The notes beneath the pieces are model-generated. The model was given only the letters and a program-made list of their open reading frames with translations, did no database searches and was not told where the DNA came from. The position numbers and the translations under genes are program-made. A stretch of DNA of 35,452 nt from Victivallales bacterium (GTDB lineage Bacteria > Verrucomicrobiota > Lentisphaeria > Victivallales > GWF2-38-69), in assembly GCA_021733985.1 (NCBI GenBank), contig JAIPJT010000028.1:1-35452 (forward strand). The letters are read 5' to 3'. Shown piece by piece: positions 34,757-35,452 of this stretch (position 1 is its first letter; each line of letters starts with the position of its first letter).

Positions 34757-35311
34757 TTATCGCTCTATATTTGTTGATTTTTTCTTTAAATGGCTGTCGA
34801 TTTTTTTCTTATTTTTTATTGTATGAATTTCCTGGGGGAGTTCGTATCCGCCGGGTTTTACATTAATTTTCTCCGAAGGTACTCTGCTCCGATATGTTTC
34901 ATTGTCGGGATATTTATTGGAGGCCGGGTACTGGTTTTCGTGATATTTAATAGTGGGAAACTGCTTTGTTCTGGGAAAAGAATGATATGTTTCATTGCCG
35001 GGATAAGAGCCGCTACCCGGAAACTGCCGGTTCTTTTTAGCAGTTTTTTCTTTAATATTTGTGAACCGTTTTGGGAAAATTGAGTTTTTTTCACGCGGTA
35101 TTTTATCGCCGGCATAGTTATATTTGATTTTTTTAAAAGAGTTGCTGTCCGGGAATTCCGGTTCTCTTTTGTGTTTTACCCCGTCCAACTGAGGATAAGA
35201 TTCGCTTCCAGGAAATTGAGAATCCTTTTTTGAGTCTTCTCCAGTAACAGGGCGGCAGGATATTAACAGTATAATAATAATTAATAGTGAAGTTTGTTTT
35301 TGTGTATTCAT
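34757..35311 (-). CDS. Repeat lipoprotein with FPGSxSYP motifs
   Basis: The 184-residue product starts with a lipoprotein signal (MNTQKQTSLLIIIILLISC, lipidated C19). The rest is low-complexity and basic, with variants of a short motif: QFPGSESYPQ, EFPDSNSFKK, QFPGSGSYPGNETYHS, QFPTIKYHENQYPASNKYPDNETYRS-type units (last two overlap). Aromatic, Pro and Ser residues recur at regular spacing. No family recognised. A surface or cell-wall-associated role is a guess. No ribosome site is obvious. It converges with the nucleoside kinase (23 bp between). Confidence 0.55.
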   Translation of the reverse strand: MNTQKQTSLLIIIILLISCRPVTGEDSKKDSQFPGSESYPQLDGVKHKREPEFPDSNSFKKIKYNYAGDKIPREKNSIFPKRFTNIKEKTAKKNRQFPGSGSYPGNETYHSFPRTKQFPTIKYHENQYPASNKYPDNETYRSRVPSEKINVKPGGYELPQEIHTIKNKKKIDSHLKKKSTNIER

Positions 35312-35316
35312 GCAAT

Positions 35317-35346
35317 TACGATTCGGACATTTGTCCTATAATCGTA
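35317..35346. promoter_or_regulatory. Two-tier inverted repeat between divergent genes
   Basis: GGACA / TGTCC (35325-35329 and 35332-35336) is nested inside TACGATT / AATCGTA (35317-35323 and 35340-35346). It lies six bases upstream of the lipoprotein ATG and about 80 bp before the rightward gene. TATAAT (35337-35342) overlaps its right half as a possible -10 for the rightward gene. A regulator site controlling both genes is plausible; an mRNA hairpin is the alternative. Confidence 0.4.
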
Positions 35347-35426
35347 AATGTAATGGGTATTTAAAGCTGGCATACCTCGTTTATCTGTTATATAGATAAA
35401 TTAAATAGAAAAAAAAGAGGTACACC

Positions 35427-35452
35427 ATGATAAAATGTAACACCAGCAGCTA
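35427..35452 (+). CDS. First codons of a gene cut by the window edge
   Basis: An ATG at 35427 follows AAGAGGT at a spacing of 5-6 nt and opens a frame MIKCNTSS that runs off the window. Only eight codons are visible, so no function can be assigned. The good ribosome site and the promoter-like sequence about 85 bp upstream support a real start. Confidence 0.5.

Overview
The window is about 35 kb of AT-rich bacterial DNA (roughly one third G+C by eye) carrying mostly chromosomal housekeeping genes. Secreted lipoproteins, an envelope tail-specific protease and a bactofilin point to a Gram-negative cell envelope. The decayed transposase, the zinc-ribbon form of ribosomal protein L28 and the CBM9-like protein remind me of the Lentisphaerota/Kiritimatiellota side of the PVC group, but this is recollection and no marker here settles it. 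Genes read on both strands in short runs, several with good Shine-Dalgarno sequences.

Left part (1-8.1 kb, nearly all minus strand): the end of a repeat protein, a hexamer microsatellite and a collapsed transposase; then a bactofilin followed by a POT peptide transporter; about 0.8 kb of decayed sequence; a 168-bp tandem array joined to a tRNA-Tyr gene; tRNA-Gly; a Prc-type protease; and PheA for phenylalanine synthesis. Middle (8.4-25.7 kb): a secreted GH32 fructan hydrolase with a recognisable promoter; a GAF/PAS/HD-GYP protein; aroB overlapping dprA; a nuclease-fold protein whose active site looks eroded; a CBM9-like protein; small membrane and secreted proteins; lysS with an ElyC/YdcF-like gene; an aminotransferase; a PhoB/PhoR-like pair with a soluble kinase; an orphan sugar-binding lipoprotein; and an NTF2-like secreted protein. 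Right part (25.8-35.4 kb, mainly plus strand): CstA, tRNA-Lys, rpmB, valS, hflX, a TGS-containing nucleoside kinase, a repeat lipoprotein on the minus strand, and the first codons of a further gene.

The most unusual structure is at two tRNA genes. Downstream of both tRNA-Tyr and tRNA-Lys the 3' end of the tRNA (from inside the T-loop through the encoded CCA) is present again, and in each copy the T-loop is opened by a pair of hairpins placed between TTCG and CGAAT. At tRNA-Tyr this unit is repeated four times with an exact 168-bp period; at tRNA-Lys it occurs once with a 112-bp period. One hairpin keeps the same core, TATCGRATGATA, at both loci, and a worn relative lies upstream of hflX. This suggests a small non-coding element family targeting or mimicking the tRNA T-arm. 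No recombinase or transposase that could move it is visible nearby.

A second notable signal is an identical 16-nt stretch containing a 14-bp palindrome, 36-40 bp upstream of both cstA and hflX, which suggests a shared regulator.
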